Below the pieces are notes generated by a model. The model was not told the origin of the DNA and ran no database searches. It was given only the letters and a program-made list of their open reading frames with translations. A program made the position numbers and the translations under genes. A stretch of 5,921 bases of DNA from Thermoplasmatales archaeon (GTDB lineage: Archaea; Thermoplasmatota; JASEFT01; JAUWIS01): positions 1-5,921 of the forward strand of contig JASEEW010000115.1 of the NCBI GenBank assembly GCA_030019485.1, given 5' to 3'. Shown in pieces: positions 1 through 5,484 of the stretch (position 1 is its first letter; every line of letters begins with the position of its first letter).

Positions 1-194
1 GCTACGTCAACGGTCCCATCGATTGTTGGTTTAGTACCAGCCGTAACATACACTGTGCTTTTTATTCCCTTATCTGCATTTCCCGCGCTCCCATTCTGGG
101 CATTCATACCAACAAACACGCTGAAGACCATAGCAAAAACAATTATTGCTGCTACTGTCTTCTTCCCAATTTTCCAAACATCTGTTTTCCTCAT
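1..194 (-). CDS. N-terminal part of an exported protein (partial, runs off the left edge)
   Basis: Reading the minus strand from the ATG at 194-192 gives 64 codons plus two bases with no stop before the window edge. The product starts with a basic stretch (MRKTDVWKIGKK), followed by a hydrophobic segment at about residues 14-30 (VAAIIVFAMVFSVFVGM) and then a small-residue, polar region, the layout of a Sec signal peptide or an N-terminal membrane anchor. The mature part begins around residue 33. Residues 51-63 (TAGTKPTIDGTVDV) resemble the first strand of CBM9-like or related beta-sandwich domains, which often open with a P-x-IDG motif; this is a weak inference from a short segment. A GTGAT ribosome binding site (203-199) lies 4 nt before the ATG, with a BRE/TATA promoter further upstream. 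It is divergent from tsaC. Function unknown; probably a cell-surface or secreted protein. Confidence 0.8.
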   Translation of the reverse strand, partial: MRKTDVWKIGKKTVAAIIVFAMVFSVFVGMNAQNGSAGNADKGIKSTVYVTAGTKPTIDGTVDV

Positions 195-226
195 AGTTAT
201 CACTGAAAAAAGAATAGGTTTTGGGG

Positions 227-250
227 TATATATAAATATCGGTTTCGGTC
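227..250 (-). promoter_or_regulatory. BRE/TATA promoter of the exported-protein gene
   Basis: On the minus strand, ACCGAAACC (249-241) looks like a purine-rich BRE and is followed by TTTATATA (236-229) inside a longer AT tract. The TATA centre is about 38 nt from the ATG at 194, so a start 25 nt downstream would give a leader of roughly 13 nt containing GTGAT at 203-199. The ACCGAAA core recurs at the promoter near 5429, which supports it as this organism's BRE. Confidence 0.7.
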
Positions 251-340
251 AAACTTGGTCTGCTCTACATATCAGTCAGACATTACAGGAATTTTTTTAT
301 TGGATTAATTTAAAGCAGTTCAGCTTATGCTTATTGTATA

Positions 341-348
341 CTTATATA
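341..348 (+). promoter_or_regulatory. TATA box of tsaC
   Basis: CTTATATA lies about 43 nt before the ATG at 388. Initiation ~25 nt downstream would fall near 370, giving a short leader of about 18 nt. No clear BRE precedes it, and the leader has only a weak AGGG (381-384) close to the ATG. The box falls inside the longer open frame, which argues against the upstream start codons. The rest of the 195-387 gap contains no RNA gene or other feature that I can see. Confidence 0.5.
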
Positions 349-387
349 CACCGCAACCTTCTACTATTCAGAGATGCATCAGGGTTT

Positions 388-951
388 ATGGACATTGTTG
401 AAAAAGCGGTTGAAGTACTGAAAAAAAATGGGCTTATTGTTTATCCTACAGACACGCTTTATGGTATTGGCGGAAACCCTTTCAATGAGGAGGGTGTAAA
501 AAAAATCTTTATTATTAAGAAAAGACTAAATGCTCCTATATCTGTTGCTGTATCAAACATGGATATGATAAAAAGAATTGCGTTTCTAAATCCTGCTGCA
601 CTAAAATTTTGTGAAGAATTTCTTCCAGGACCTGTTACAGTTGTTTTGCTTAAAAAGGAAAATGTTCCTGGTATTCTCACTGCAGGCTCTGAAAAGATTG
701 GTATAAGGATTCCTGACAACAAAATTGCATTGGAAATCATTAACAGGTTTGGCCCTATAACATGTACAAGTGCGAACATCCATAAAGGAAAAAACCCTGC
801 TGACATAGAAACAGCAAAAAGGCAGCTTGGCGATAATATTCAGCTTTACATTGATGATGGAAAATGCAAATACGGTAAACCCTCCACTGTTGTTGATGTC
901 TCAGATGGAAAAGTAAAGATTTTAAGGGAAGGGGCAGGAGTGATTAAATGA
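388..951 (+). CDS. tsaC: L-threonylcarbamoyladenylate synthase (TsaC/Sua5/YrdC family)
   Basis: The 187-residue product makes threonylcarbamoyl-AMP from threonine, bicarbonate and ATP, the first step in t6A37 modification of ANN-decoding tRNAs in the cytoplasm; the KEOPS complex then transfers the group. YrdC-family marks are in order: PTDTLYGIGG (20-29), the K-x-R type KKR (44-46), PGPVT (80-84), IGIRIP (104-109), TSAN (127-130), PSTVVD (165-170) and ILREG (178-182). The length fits the single-domain TsaC form rather than two-domain Sua5 (about 340 residues). The residues after TSAN read IHKGKNP, where many homologues have LSG-x-P. I chose the ATG at 388 because homology begins there and a TATA box lies at 341-348; the open frame extends back to 55, but that part is antisense to the divergent gene. 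The TGA stop abuts the repeat element at 951 and may have been created by its insertion. Confidence 0.93.
   Translation: MDIVEKAVEVLKKNGLIVYPTDTLYGIGGNPFNEEGVKKIFIIKKRLNAPISVAVSNMDMIKRIAFLNPAALKFCEEFLPGPVTVVLLKKENVPGILTAGSEKIGIRIPDNKIALEIINRFGPITCTSANIHKGKNPADIETAKRQLGDNIQLYIDDGKCKYGKPSTVVDVSDGKVKILREGAGVIK
940..950 (+). repeat. Left copy of 11-bp direct repeat (candidate target-site duplication)
   Basis: GTGATTAAATG here is identical to 1181-1191. This copy encodes the end of TsaC (V-I-K) and supplies the TG of its TGA stop, completed by the first base of the inserted segment. Confidence 0.6.
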
Positions 952-973
952 GAGTAGTCAGGGGTCAGGAGTT

Positions 974-1004
974 GTTACGGAATTTGCAGGGGCAAATTCC
1001 TAAC
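974..1004 (+). repeat. Hairpin 1 (inverted repeat)
   Basis: GGAATTTGC (979-987) pairs perfectly with GCAAATTCC (992-1000) around the loop AGGG. Beyond a single bulged C978 the stem continues with GTTA (974-977) and TAAC (1001-1004), giving 13 pairs in total. It has no following T run, so it does not look like a simple terminator. Confidence 0.8.
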
Positions 1005-1039
1005 ATCTTAGGAAAAGTCCAAGGACTTTTCCGTAAGAT
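1005..1039 (+). repeat. Hairpin 2 (inverted repeat)
   Basis: GGAAAAGTCC (1011-1020) pairs perfectly with GGACTTTTCC (1023-1032) with only AA between the arms. Past one bulged G1033 the stem continues with ATCTTA (1005-1010) and TAAGAT (1034-1039), giving 16 pairs. It directly abuts hairpin 1 and has the same architecture, a single-base bulge separating inner and outer stems. Confidence 0.8.
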
Positions 1040-1040
1040 A

Positions 1041-1128
1041 GGGGTTAGGGGCGTTCAAGTAGTTAGGGATCAGGGGTTAGGGGTTAGGGGCGTTCAAGTA
1101 GTTAGGGATCAGGGGTTAGGGGTTAGGG
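1041..1128 (+). repeat. 39-bp tandem repeat with telomere-like TTAGGGG units
   Basis: Two identical 39-bp units occupy 1041-1079 and 1080-1118, followed by the first 10 bases of a third (1119-1128). Each unit contains GGGGTTAGGGG, then CGTTCAAGTAGTTAGGGATCA. Ten runs of three or four G occur in 88 bases. Two stretches fit the canonical quadruplex pattern G3+N1-7: 1066-1090 and 1105-1128. Because 39 is a multiple of 3 the tract stays open as a 13-residue protein repeat, but that is a by-product. Units are adjacent without spacers, so this is not a CRISPR array. Confidence 0.9.
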
Positions 1129-1151
1129 AGAAAGGATTTTTCCCTAGCCCC
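1119..1151 (+). repeat. Hairpin 3 at the right side of the insertion
   Basis: Bases 1119-1133 (GGGGTTAGGGAGAAA) pair with 1137-1151 over 15 positions including two G-U pairs, with GGA as the loop. A competing longer fold joins GTAGTTAGGG (1098-1107, or the identical 1059-1068) with CCCTAACTAC (1163-1172) and CAGGGG (1110-1115) with CCCCTG (1148-1153). Confidence 0.65.
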
Positions 1152-1180
1152 TGGCTACTTGCCCCTAACTACTGATATGG

Positions 1181-1191
1181 GTGATTAAATG
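1181..1191 (+). repeat. Right copy of 11-bp direct repeat, carrying the map ribosome binding site and start codon
   Basis: GTGATTAAATG repeats 940-950. With the preceding G it provides GGTGAT (1180-1185), complementary to the archaeal anti-Shine-Dalgarno ATCACC, 3 nt before the map ATG at 1189. The left copy is likewise preceded by a purine-rich GGAG, so either copy could serve as a binding site. Confidence 0.6.
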
Positions 1192-2076
1192 GACAAAAAA
1201 ATAGTTGAGAAATACAGGAAGGCAGGCAGGATTGCATCAGATGCCAGGGAATATGGTATGAGTCTTGTGTCTGAAAACACATTACTGCTGGATGTTGCTG
1301 AGTCAATTGAGTCTTACATTATAAAAAAAGGTGCAAAACCTGCTTTTCCTGTAAACATTGGGATAAATGATGTTGCGGCCCATTACACACCAAAGCATGA
1401 CGACAAAACAGTTTTCAGAAAAGGGGAAATTGTGAAAATAGATGTGGGCGCGCATGTTGATGGCTACATTGGTGATACTGCTGATACTGTTGAGGTTGGA
1501 ACAAACAGGTATGATAGTATGATAAAGGCGTCAAAAGAGGCTTTGGAAGTAGCATTGGATCTGATTAAGCCAGACATTGATTTAAGCATCGTTGGAAGCG
1601 CAGTCGAGCAAACAATACGCTCCTACTCTTTTGTTCCTGTTTCAAATCTTACAGGGCACAGCCTGAAGCAGTTCCGGCTTCATGCAGGAAAAAGTGTCCC
1701 GAACATCAGGACTAATGTGAAAGAAAAAATAAAAAAGGATGATGTTCTTGCTGTTGAGCCTTTTGCAACAAATGGTGCTGGAAGTGTTGGCGGGAAAACA
1801 GGAGGAAACATTTACAGGCTTGTAAGGGACAGGGAGCCAAAAACAGAAAACAGCAAAAAACTTCTGAAATACATAAAGGAAAATTTTGGGGTTCTGCCTT
1901 TTGCTGAAAGATGGTGCAGGGATAAAGTTGATAATGTAGAGGCAGTGCTTAAGGAGCTGATGAGGGCGATGATAATAACCACCTATCCTGTTCTCAGAGA
2001 AACTGGGAGAGGGATGGTAACACAGGCAGAGCATACTGTTATGGTGACGGAAAACGGCGCTGAGGTGACCACATAA
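1189..2076 (+). CDS. map: Methionine aminopeptidase, type II
   Basis: The enzyme removes the initiator methionine from nascent proteins in the cytoplasm when the second residue is small. At 295 residues it matches the usual archaeal type IIa length. The dinuclear metal site is complete: D85 and D96 in IVKIDVGAHVDGYIGDTADT, H157 in TGHSL, E190 in AVEPF and E281 in TQAEHT. The conserved histidines H65 (AAHYTP) and H165 (RLHAG) are also present. The type II insertion lies between H165 and E281 and includes LPFAERW (236-242). The start is supported by GGTGAT at 1180-1185. No TATA box is evident just upstream, so transcription probably comes from the tsaC promoter through the repeat element. Without that element map would have overlapped the end of tsaC by 16 nt. 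Confidence 0.96.
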   Translation: MDKKIVEKYRKAGRIASDAREYGMSLVSENTLLLDVAESIESYIIKKGAKPAFPVNIGINDVAAHYTPKHDDKTVFRKGEIVKIDVGAHVDGYIGDTADTVEVGTNRYDSMIKASKEALEVALDLIKPDIDLSIVGSAVEQTIRSYSFVPVSNLTGHSLKQFRLHAGKSVPNIRTNVKEKIKKDDVLAVEPFATNGAGSVGGKTGGNIYRLVRDREPKTENSKKLLKYIKENFGVLPFAERWCRDKVDNVEAVLKELMRAMIITTYPVLRETGRGMVTQAEHTVMVTENGAEVTT

Positions 2077-2087
2077 AAAGATTTTAA
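2073..2087 (+). promoter_or_regulatory. Possible gatD promoter for a leaderless message
   Basis: The AT-rich stretch ATAAAAAGATTTTAA overlaps the map stop codon. The TTTTAA part (2082-2087) is centred about 25 nt before the gatD ATG at 2109, the spacing expected between a TATA box and an archaeal transcription start. No Shine-Dalgarno sequence is found between it and the ATG, which fits a leaderless transcript. Read-through from map is an alternative. Confidence 0.4.
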
Positions 2088-2108
2088 CCCCTAAACCTAT
2101 TTACTACT

Positions 2109-3425
2109 ATGAGGGCAGAGGTTTTGATAAAAAAATTTAAGGCGGAATACGGGGATGAGATTGAACTGCTAACAGAAAAAAACTACACTAAACTCAGCAA
2201 CATTGAATTTCAACATAAAATCTCAACCGAAAAACTTTCGGTTGCTGAGTTTACAGGTGTTTTAATGCCAAGCCATAATGATATTATTACACTGAAACTT
2301 AAAAACGGGTACAATATTGGTGTAAAGATTGATGAGAAAACAAAAATAGTGGTTGTAAAGAAAAAAGAGAAAAAAATAGGAATGCTGAGAAACATTAAAC
2401 ATCTAAAGGGAAAGCCTGTTATCTCCCTGATATCAACTGGTGGAACAATCGCAAGTTATGTTGATTACAGGACAGGCGCGGTTCATCCTGCCTTAACAGC
2501 GGAGGAGCTCGCGTTTTCTGTACCGGAATTAACAGAAAAATATAATGTGAAGGCAAAGGTTTTGTTCTCTATTTTATCTGAGGACATGAAATCTGAGTAC
2601 TGGAGAAAACTTGCGAAAGAAACTGCGTCAGAATTAAATTCTGGCGCTGATGCCATTATAATACCGCATGGTACTGATACAATGGGCTACACATCTGCTG
2701 CGCTGTCGTTCATGTTAAAAAATCTGACAGGACCAGTAATACTTGTCGGCTCTCAGAGAAGCAGTGACAGGCCGTCATCTGATGCATCCATGAATCTTCT
2801 CTCAGCAGCGTCTCTTTCAGAGTCAGACATTGGTGAGGTTGTTGCTGTCATGCACGGTGAAACCTCTGATACATACTCACTTATACACAGGGGTACAAGG
2901 GTGAGAAAGATGCACAGCTCAAGGAGGGATGCATTCAAATCAATAAATGAAAAACCCATTGGAAAGATTGATGAAAATATAACATTCTTTCAGGATTACA
3001 GGAAAAGAAATAAGGGAAAAACGGAAGTGAATGATAAAATTGAGGAAAAAGTTGCATTAATCTATTTTTATCCCGGATTAACACCTGAGTTTTTTGATTA
3101 CGCAGTAAAAAACAACAAAGGATTAGTGATTGCTGGTACTGGTCTTGGGCATGTTTCTTCTGATTTAATTGAAATCATTAGAAATGCGAAAATACCAATT
3201 GTCATGAGCTCACAATGCCTTAACGGCAGGGTGAACATGAATGTTTACTCAACAGGAAGGGATTTGTTAAACGCTGGCGCAATACCTGGTGAGGACATGC
3301 TGCCAGAAACAGCGTTTGTGAAACTCATGTACGTATTGGGTCAGACAAAGAAAATGGAAGAAATCAGGAAGATGATGACAGAAAACATGGTTGGGGAAAT
3401 CAGTAGCAGGACAGCGATTGATTAA
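2109..3425 (+). CDS. gatD: Glu-tRNA(Gln) amidotransferase subunit D
   Basis: GatD is the glutaminase subunit of archaeal GatDE. It hydrolyses glutamine and passes ammonia through a tunnel to GatE, which amidates Glu-tRNA(Gln). The 438-residue length is typical of the family. An N-terminal small beta-barrel domain (about 1-85) precedes the L-asparaginase-like domain, which begins at KPVISLISTGGTIAS (102-116). By alignment with asparaginases the catalytic residues are T113 (GGT), T189 and D190 (PHGTDT) and K267 (RVRKMHSS), all present. GSQRSSDRPSSDA (214-226) and AGTGLGHVS (342-350) are further conserved stretches. Simple asparaginases lack the N-terminal domain, and the adjoining gatE settles the assignment. 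The ATG has no ribosome binding site upstream. gatE follows after 26 nt. Confidence 0.96.
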   Translation: MRAEVLIKKFKAEYGDEIELLTEKNYTKLSNIEFQHKISTEKLSVAEFTGVLMPSHNDIITLKLKNGYNIGVKIDEKTKIVVVKKKEKKIGMLRNIKHLKGKPVISLISTGGTIASYVDYRTGAVHPALTAEELAFSVPELTEKYNVKAKVLFSILSEDMKSEYWRKLAKETASELNSGADAIIIPHGTDTMGYTSAALSFMLKNLTGPVILVGSQRSSDRPSSDASMNLLSAASLSESDIGEVVAVMHGETSDTYSLIHRGTRVRKMHSSRRDAFKSINEKPIGKIDENITFFQDYRKRNKGKTEVNDKIEEKVALIYFYPGLTPEFFDYAVKNNKGLVIAGTGLGHVSSDLIEIIRNAKIPIVMSSQCLNGRVNMNVYSTGRDLLNAGAIPGEDMLPETAFVKLMYVLGQTKKMEEIRKMMTENMVGEISSRTAID

Positions 3426-3451
3426 TCCTGAAAAATTAATTAAGGTGAAAA

Positions 3452-5377
3452 ATGAATAAAGAAGAACTGAAATTGAACAAATATGAGAAACTCGGACTGA
3501 AAATAGGGCTTGAAATCCATCAGCAGCTTGATTCTAGCAAACTTTTTTGTGAATGCCCATCAAAATTAGTGGATGAATATGATTATGAGATTGTTAGAGG
3601 ACTGAGACCAACACAGAGCGAGCTTGGTGATGTTGACAGGGCAGCAGTTGAGGAGGCACAGAAAAAACTGAGATTCAAGTATCAGGTAACGGAAAACAAC
3701 TGCCTTGTTGAAACAGATGAGGAACCGCCGCATGAACCGAACAAAAATGCGGTAAATGCTGTTTTGATGTTTTCAAAAATGGTTAACGCAAAAATTGTTG
3801 ATGAAATATATTTTATGAGAAAAATTGTGATTGACGGCTCGAACACATCTGGTTTTCAGAGAACAGCACTCATAGCAGTTGATGGGAAAATAGATGATGT
3901 GAAAATTCAGACGGTATGCCTTGAGGAGGATGCTGCCAGGAAGATATCAGAAGAAAATGGTTTTGTTGTTTACAGGCTTGACAGGCTCGGCATACCACTG
4001 ATTGAGATTGCAACAGCACCAGACATAAAAACACCGGAGCAGGCAAAGGAGGTTGCAGAAAAAATTGGGACTATGCTCAGGGCTACAAAAAAGGTGAAAA
4101 GAGGCATAGGAACAATACGCCAGGATTTGAATGTCTCAATAAAGGATGGTGCGAGGGTTGAGATTAAAGGTGTTCAGGACCTGAAATCAATACCAGATGT
4201 TGTTGAAAAAGAAATCAGCAGGCAGCTCAGGTTGATTGAAATAAAAAACAAACTGAATGAAAGAAAGGCAAAAATCTCACATGAAATATTTGATATTACC
4301 ATGATTTTCGAGAAAACAGAATGCAAAATCATCAAAACTATGCTGGAAAAAAACGGGAAGGTTCTTGGCATAAAACTGAATGGTTTATCAGGCCTGCTCG
4401 GCGATGGTGAAAATCGGTTTGGGAAGGAGCTTGCAGGCAGGGTGAAGGCTGCGGGCTTGAAAGGATTATTTCATTCAGATGAGCTCCCAAACTTCCCAGC
4501 CTCAAAGACACATAAATCTATGCAACTAGTAAACTGGGAAGTTTGCCCAAACTATGGCATAACAGAAAATGAGGTTGAAGAAATCAGAAAAAACATGAAG
4601 CTTGATGTTAACGATGCGTTTGTCATTGTCGTGGAAAAAGATAATATTGCAAGAAATGGGCTGAATATCATACTCAGCAGGGCAGAGGAATGCATAAAAG
4701 GTGTTCCTGAAGAGGTGAGAAGGGCGTTACCAGACAACACAACAGAATACATGAGGCCAATGCCTGGGGCAGCGAGAATGTACCCTGAAACAGATATCCC
4801 GCCTGTCAGGGTTAAAAAAGAGGAGATTGACAAAATAAAACTCCCTGAGCTGTTTGATGAAAAAATTAAAAGGTTTGTGGAAGCATATAAAATAAGTTTT
4901 GAGTCAGCAAAACAGCTTGTTGCCCAGGGTTATGATGAAATGTTTGAGGGTTTTGTGAAAAAATATGAGCCGAAAATTGTTTCAAGGGTATTCCTCAATA
5001 TTATACCTGAAATTGAAAAGGAAGAAAAGGATGTCAGCAGGATTGATGAAAAAATGCTTGATGAGGTATTTAATGCATTGAAAAATGGCAGGTTTGCGAA
5101 AGAAGGACTGACTGCTGTTTTGTGCTCCATGCTCACCAGCAACATCGGTGTTGAGGAGGCGATAAAAAACACAGGCTTGGGCGGCTTATCCGAAAAAGAG
5201 GTTGAATCGGTCATTGAAAAAATCCTTGAAGAAAAAAAAGAATTTGTGAAAGAAAAAGGGAAAAATGCTTTCGCCCCATTGATGGGGCTAGTGATGAAGA
5301 AGCTCAGGGGAAAAGCAGATGGGAAAATCATATCATCTATACTGAAAAGGAAGATAAAAGAGATGGTTTCTGAATAG
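3452..5377 (+). CDS. gatE: Glu-tRNA(Gln) amidotransferase subunit E
   Basis: GatE binds misacylated Glu-tRNA(Gln), phosphorylates the glutamyl side chain with ATP and replaces the phosphate with ammonia supplied by GatD. The 641 residues fit the archaeal family, which is longer than bacterial GatB. The N-terminal kinase-like core shows GLEIHQQL (about 19-26), KLFCECPS (about 30-37), VIDGSNTSGFQRT (127-139), CLEEDAARKI (157-166), GIPLIEIATAPDI (about 181-193) and RQDLNVSI (about 224-231). The region from about 285 to 400 is the AspRS-like insertion that separates GatE from GatB. TEYMRPMPGAARMYPETDIPP (about 432-452) leads into the helical and YqeY-type tail (about 470-641) that contacts tRNA. 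GGTGA at 3444-3448 sits 3 nt before the ATG. It is cotranscribed with gatD. Confidence 0.97.
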   Translation: MNKEELKLNKYEKLGLKIGLEIHQQLDSSKLFCECPSKLVDEYDYEIVRGLRPTQSELGDVDRAAVEEAQKKLRFKYQVTENNCLVETDEEPPHEPNKNAVNAVLMFSKMVNAKIVDEIYFMRKIVIDGSNTSGFQRTALIAVDGKIDDVKIQTVCLEEDAARKISEENGFVVYRLDRLGIPLIEIATAPDIKTPEQAKEVAEKIGTMLRATKKVKRGIGTIRQDLNVSIKDGARVEIKGVQDLKSIPDVVEKEISRQLRLIEIKNKLNERKAKISHEIFDITMIFEKTECKIIKTMLEKNGKVLGIKLNGLSGLLGDGENRFGKELAGRVKAAGLKGLFHSDELPNFPASKTHKSMQLVNWEVCPNYGITENEVEEIRKNMKLDVNDAFVIVVEKDNIARNGLNIILSRAEECIKGVPEEVRRALPDNTTEYMRPMPGAARMYPETDIPPVRVKKEEIDKIKLPELFDEKIKRFVEAYKISFESAKQLVAQGYDEMFEGFVKKYEPKIVSRVFLNIIPEIEKEEKDVSRIDEKMLDEVFNALKNGRFAKEGLTAVLCSMLTSNIGVEEAIKNTGLGGLSEKEVESVIEKILEEKKEFVKEKGKNAFAPLMGLVMKKLRGKADGKIISSILKRKIKEMVSE

Positions 5378-5428
5378 AGAAAAGGGGGTTAACAGGAAAA
5401 AAATGGCTCAGAACCCGGAAAATACGTC

Positions 5429-5445
5429 ACCGAAAGGTTTTTTAT
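5429..5445 (+). promoter_or_regulatory. BRE/TATA promoter of the small basic protein gene
   Basis: ACCGAAAGG (5429-5437) followed by TTTTTTAT (5438-5445) matches an archaeal BRE plus TATA box, and the ACCGAAA core is the same as in the promoter at 249-243. Initiation 22-27 nt downstream would fall near 5464-5469, some 16-21 nt before the ATG at 5485. ACC-GAAA-GGT followed by T6 could also act as a weak terminator for gatE, but a 3-bp stem is too short to claim this. Confidence 0.6.
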
Positions 5446-5461
5446 CCTCGTAAAAGCATAT

Positions 5462-5483
5462 CCTTTCTCTGAGGTGAGAAGGG
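5462..5483 (+). promoter_or_regulatory. Shine-Dalgarno site displayed in a hairpin
   Basis: GAGGTGA (5471-5477) is the strongest ribosome binding site in the window, 7 nt before the ATG at 5485. CCTTTCTC (5462-5469) can pair with GAGAAGGG (5476-5483) over eight positions with one G-U, leaving UGAGGU, the core of the site, as the loop. Whether the 5' arm is in the transcript depends on the exact start of transcription. Confidence 0.5.
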
Positions 5484-5484
5484 T

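Larger units (their letters stand above)
951..1180. mobile_element. MITE-like non-coding structured insertion between tsaC and map
   Basis: This 230-bp segment is much more G-rich than its neighbours and codes for nothing convincing. It is bounded by an 11-bp direct repeat, GTGATTAAATG, at 940-950 and 1181-1191, which looks like a target-site duplication. Near its ends, AGTAGTCAGGGG (953-964) and the reverse complement of 1162-1173 (AGTAGTTAGGGG) match at 11 of 12 positions, giving imperfect, subterminal inverted repeats. Inside are two hairpins (974-1039), a 39-bp tandem repeat (1041-1128) and a C-rich complement (1141-1173). No transposase is encoded, so it would have been moved in trans or spread as a REP/MITE-type repeat. 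The family is not one I recognise; the exact left and right ends are inferred only from the direct repeat. Confidence 0.6.

Noticed and set aside
70..252. 60-codon minus-strand frame at the left edge
   Set aside because: It reads through the promoter of the exported protein in another frame; the signal-peptide frame starting at 194 is far more protein-like and has a ribosome binding site.
374..376. Upstream ATG as start for tsaC
   Set aside because: It is out of frame with the TsaC homology.
55..387. 111-residue N-terminal extension of tsaC
   Set aside because: It lacks any YrdC similarity, runs antisense to the exported-protein gene and across both promoters; the family homology starts at the ATG at 388.
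1041..1128. CRISPR array
   Set aside because: The 39-bp units are directly adjacent with no spacers, and there are only two full copies.
948..1175. 75-codon plus-strand frame with a 13-residue protein repeat
   Set aside because: It is open only because the 39-bp DNA repeat is a multiple of three. It covers hairpins and G-rich repeats, has no family resemblance, and its ATG overlaps the tsaC stop inside the duplicated 11-mer.
5403..5453. 16-codon frame (MAQNPENTSPKGFLSS) after gatE
   Set aside because: No ribosome binding site, and it overlaps the BRE/TATA promoter of the next gene.
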